Assembly: GCA_945865405.1 (NCBI GenBank)
Contig: CAMBDS010000005.1
Coordinates: 52,986-116,985 of the forward strand
Source: Caldithrix abyssi DSM 13497
GTDB taxonomy: Bacteria; Electryoneota; AABM5-125-24; Hatepunaeales; Hatepunaeaceae
Length of the DNA stretch: 64,000 nucleotides
Direction of reading: 5' to 3'
Shown in pieces: positions 61,954-64,000 of the stretch (its first letter is position 1; every line of letters starts with the position of its first letter). Below the pieces are notes generated by a model that was not told where the DNA came from, ran no database searches, and saw only the letters and a program-made list of their open reading frames with translations. The position numbers and the translations under genes were made by a program.

Positions 61954-63551
61954 CCCGACATTCTGACGTAATCTCGCTTGTCCTGACGTTTCTCCTTACA
62001 ATTGCAGGATATGGCCTGGAGTTGCGCTCAAATGTAAAATACCTATCCGCATCACTCGTCTATCTCGACAAAGGCAGCGAAGCAGGAATCCAAATCGGCG
62101 ATAAAGTTAACGTAATCCGTGGATCAGAAACGATAGCCACACTCGAAGTCATCTATCTCTCAAGCTCCTCTTCGTCCTGCAAGATCGTCTCTTCGACGTC
62201 TGAAGTACGCGTCGGCGATGAGGCGATTGTTGAAATCTCCCCCACAATACAGGAGGAAAAACCCGCTGCTCCAATCGAGTCCGACGTTCAGGTTAAGAGT
62301 TCTGCAAGTCCCAACTCGCCAATTGTTATCACAACGAAACCATCTCATTTTATTGAGCGCCTCAAGGGACGCGCTTCGATCCAGATCTATCACCAAACTG
62401 AAAGTAGCGGCAATAGCTTCACAGAGCCTTCGCTTTACTTGCAAACTGAAGCTCTCAACATTGCAAAAACAGGTATCAATCTGACTATTCGTTTTCGTAC
62501 CCGCCAGAGCCAGAATTCCGACGGTACAAAAACATGGCGCAACCGCCTCTACGAAGCGAGCCTTCGCCGTAAAGTTAAAGACTCAAAGCTCGCCTGGGGG
62601 TTAGGTCGTCTATCGTTCAACAGGTCGCCTGGAATAGGGTATATCGATGGGGGTATACTGGAATATGCACTTACACCAAAGTTTGTATTTGGAGGATTTC
62701 TCGGAGTAGAACCAACAGCGGGTGGCGGGAATTCTCAATGGGATAGGCTAAAAGGAGGCGGATTCGGTAACTATCAGTGTGGAGATTATCAGTCCAGAAT
62801 GCGTATTTCAACTACTCTCGCAATTACCGGAAGTTACCAAAATGGACAACCAACGCGCGAGTTTCTATACCTCGATAACGACCTCACTCTCTCCCCCTCT
62901 CTCTCCCTTTACCAGAGTAGCGAGATCGAAGTCAACCGCGACTGGCGCAAAACGACTGAGAGATCGTCACTTAAACTTTCAAGCTTTATGTTGACCGGTC
63001 GCTGGACGATACTGAAAACTGTTAATCTGACGTTTGGTTATGACGACAGAACCCCGTTTCGCGACTACGAAAGCCGTTCCACTCCCGACAGCCTATTCGA
63101 CGATGCGGCTCGGCAAGGCTTCCGTGCCGGTATATCGACTCGCCTGCCGTTCGCCGGAAGGCTTTCAATTGATGGCAATTCAGGTGCTACCAAAGGTCAG
63201 CAGACTTCCCGTTCAACAACCGTGATGTACAATCAGCCCAACATTTTCCGCTCCGGCTTCGTTGGATCAGCGAGAGTCGGCATTTTCACGTCGGCATACA
63301 GCGAAGGTTGGCAACCGAGCCTCAGTTTGAGCCGCGACTTGACGTCTGGATTGGGATTATCTCTGCATGGCGGGATGAATAATTACGCCTTCAAAGGAAG
63401 TAACAACGGCACATCGACCAGCAAATGGGGGCGGATCGGCACGGATTACTCATTCGGCAGGCGGTTTTACGGATCGGCGTCATTCGAATATCAGAAGAGC
63501 GACGCTTATGACTCAAAGCGTATCACCATCGACTTTGGGGCGAGATTGTAG
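61950..63551 (+). CDS. Predicted outer-membrane beta-barrel protein coupled to the cytochrome
   Basis: The 533-residue protein has a signal peptide (LVLTFLLTIAGYG), a small SH3-like or FlgT-like N-terminal domain (VYLDKGSEAGIQIGDKVNVI, in parts DKGSEAGIQIGDKV; a second part SEVRVGDEAIVEI), and then a long stretch of alternating, aromatic-rich strands (TINLTIRFRTRQ-like, RWTILKTVNLTFGYDD, RRFYGSASFEYQ) typical of a transmembrane barrel. The C-terminal residue is Leu, not the usual Phe. It overlaps the cytochrome stop by 4 bp. A porin partner for electron transfer is inferred. I recognise no named family. Confidence 0.75.
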   Translation: MTRHSDVISLVLTFLLTIAGYGLELRSNVKYLSASLVYLDKGSEAGIQIGDKVNVIRGSETIATLEVIYLSSSSSSCKIVSSTSEVRVGDEAIVEISPTIQEEKPAAPIESDVQVKSSASPNSPIVITTKPSHFIERLKGRASIQIYHQTESSGNSFTEPSLYLQTEALNIAKTGINLTIRFRTRQSQNSDGTKTWRNRLYEASLRRKVKDSKLAWGLGRLSFNRSPGIGYIDGGILEYALTPKFVFGGFLGVEPTAGGGNSQWDRLKGGGFGNYQCGDYQSRMRISTTLAITGSYQNGQPTREFLYLDNDLTLSPSLSLYQSSEIEVNRDWRKTTERSSLKLSSFMLTGRWTILKTVNLTFGYDDRTPFRDYESRSTPDSLFDDAARQGFRAGISTRLPFAGRLSIDGNSGATKGQQTSRSTTVMYNQPNIFRSGFVGSARVGIFTSAYSEGWQPSLSLSRDLTSGLGLSLHGGMNNYAFKGSNNGTSTSKWGRIGTDYSFGRRFYGSASFEYQKSDAYDSKRITIDFGARL

Positions 63552-63600
63552 CGCCATACCAATAGAGCGGCTATTTTGTTATTGCTTTGAATTGTAATAA

Positions 63601-63907
63601 TATAAGCGAGAGCATTCAAATTTATCTTCACATCGTCACAATCGTCACAGGGCCTATTGGATAGGAATCTGTGGCGATTTTTATTTTTATTTTCCGTCAC
63701 CAACTTCACAGAATCGGTTGGCGGGGGGTATTCAAAAATCGTCATTTCTTGAATGTGACTGGTGACTAGCTAACTGGTGACTTGTCGATTGTATATTATA
63801 GACGATAATATACGAAATAAATTGGCAAAATACAAGTGAATTGTGGGGAATATTGAAGTAGAAAGAAGAAAGTGGAAAGGATCCCCGGCTTCAGAGAAGC
63901 CGGGCTA
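63601..63907. repeat. Intergenic repeat, copy B (inverted relative to copy A at 2597-2985)
   Basis: Read on the minus strand, this copy has the same elements as copy A: a hairpin with CCCGGCTTC and GAAGCCGGG (63884-63892, 63896-63904), TTTCGTATATTA, GTGAAGTTGGTGA, AAAATCGCCACAG, and the repeated GTGACGAT end. 25 bases at 63625-63649 match copy A exactly; the overall match is interrupted. There is no coding region in 63552-64000. Confidence 0.7.
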
Positions 63908-63922
63908 GGCTACGGAAATGTG

Positions 63923-63955
63923 CCTCCATGTTACGCTTCGCTTGAAACATGGAGG
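63923..63955. repeat. Hairpin near the right edge
   Basis: CCTCCATGTT and AACATGGAGG form a 10-bp stem around a 13-base loop, just outside repeat copy B. It may be part of a larger element cut by the window edge. Confidence 0.6.
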
Positions 63956-63961
63956 GAACAA

Positions 63962-63989
63962 AGTAGCGTGGACAATTGTCCACGCTACT
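63962..63989. repeat. Perfect 28-bp palindrome at the right edge
   Basis: The 14-base arm AGTAGCGTGGACAA is followed at once by its reverse complement. No T run follows on either strand. It could be a protein-binding palindrome, an insertion end or a cruciform. The sequence beyond is outside the window. Confidence 0.7.
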
Positions 63990-64000
63990 GCATCAAGCCG

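Overview
The window looks like a chromosomal segment of a Gram-negative bacterium of the FCB superphylum, from one of its deep lineages such as Zixibacteria, Calditrichota, KSB1 or Electryonea-like groups. This is inference. It rests on a type IX secretion C-terminal sorting domain at the left edge, a neighbouring secreted protein with a duplicated GWN-type domain, a very large multihaem cytochrome next to a predicted outer-membrane barrel, and frequent TTG and GTG starts behind good ribosome binding sites. I recognised no rRNA, tRNA, CRISPR array or insertion-sequence transposase.

Layout. Positions 1-2567 (+) hold two secreted proteins, the first cut by the window edge. Positions 2597-2985 hold an intergenic repeat that returns inverted at 63601-63907. 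Positions 3009-23871 form a long minus-strand run. It contains ruvA-ruvC-yebC, a B12-binding mutase domain, a transaldolase-like aldolase, a PAS/HisKA protein, a TPR protein, and a dispersed pyruvate dehydrogenase and lipoate set (E2, lipA, pdhB, pdhA, lipB, lpdA), plus lysA. Small accessory modules sit between these housekeeping genes: an AbrB-like protein with a Clp-fold protease and DUF2188, a nucleotidyltransferase/HEPN set, a HicB-like/HEPN pair, and a retropepsin-like gene with an in-frame stop.

Positions 24165-57416 (+) are one large flagellar locus. It starts with a sigma-54 activator whose receiver domain carries a one-base frameshift. It continues through flgBC, fliEFGHIJ, a MotE-like gene, fliK, flgD, flgE, flbD, motAB, fliL, fliMN, fliOPQR, flhB, flhA, flhF, flhG and fliA, and ends with an HDOD gene and a large AMIN/TPR/HTH-like membrane protein. 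Sigma-54 type -24/-12 promoters precede flgB, flgD and flhA, which fits control by the activator at the head of the locus. Flagellin, cap, rod distal, ring and chemotaxis genes are not in the window. Between flhB and flhA, on the opposite strand, lies a two-gene insertion (DUF6884 plus a GIY-YIG-like protein) with its own promoter, the best accessory or defence candidate here.

Positions 57513-58427 (-) encode a CorA-like transporter. Positions 58888-63551 (+) encode a secreted cytochrome with 40 CXXCH motifs, made of one leading haem motif plus thirteen three-haem repeats. It is translationally coupled to a predicted outer-membrane beta-barrel protein. This pair is a plausible extracellular electron conduit and the most striking finding. 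The right edge (63552-64000) is non-coding and holds the inverted copy of the repeat and two strong hairpins.
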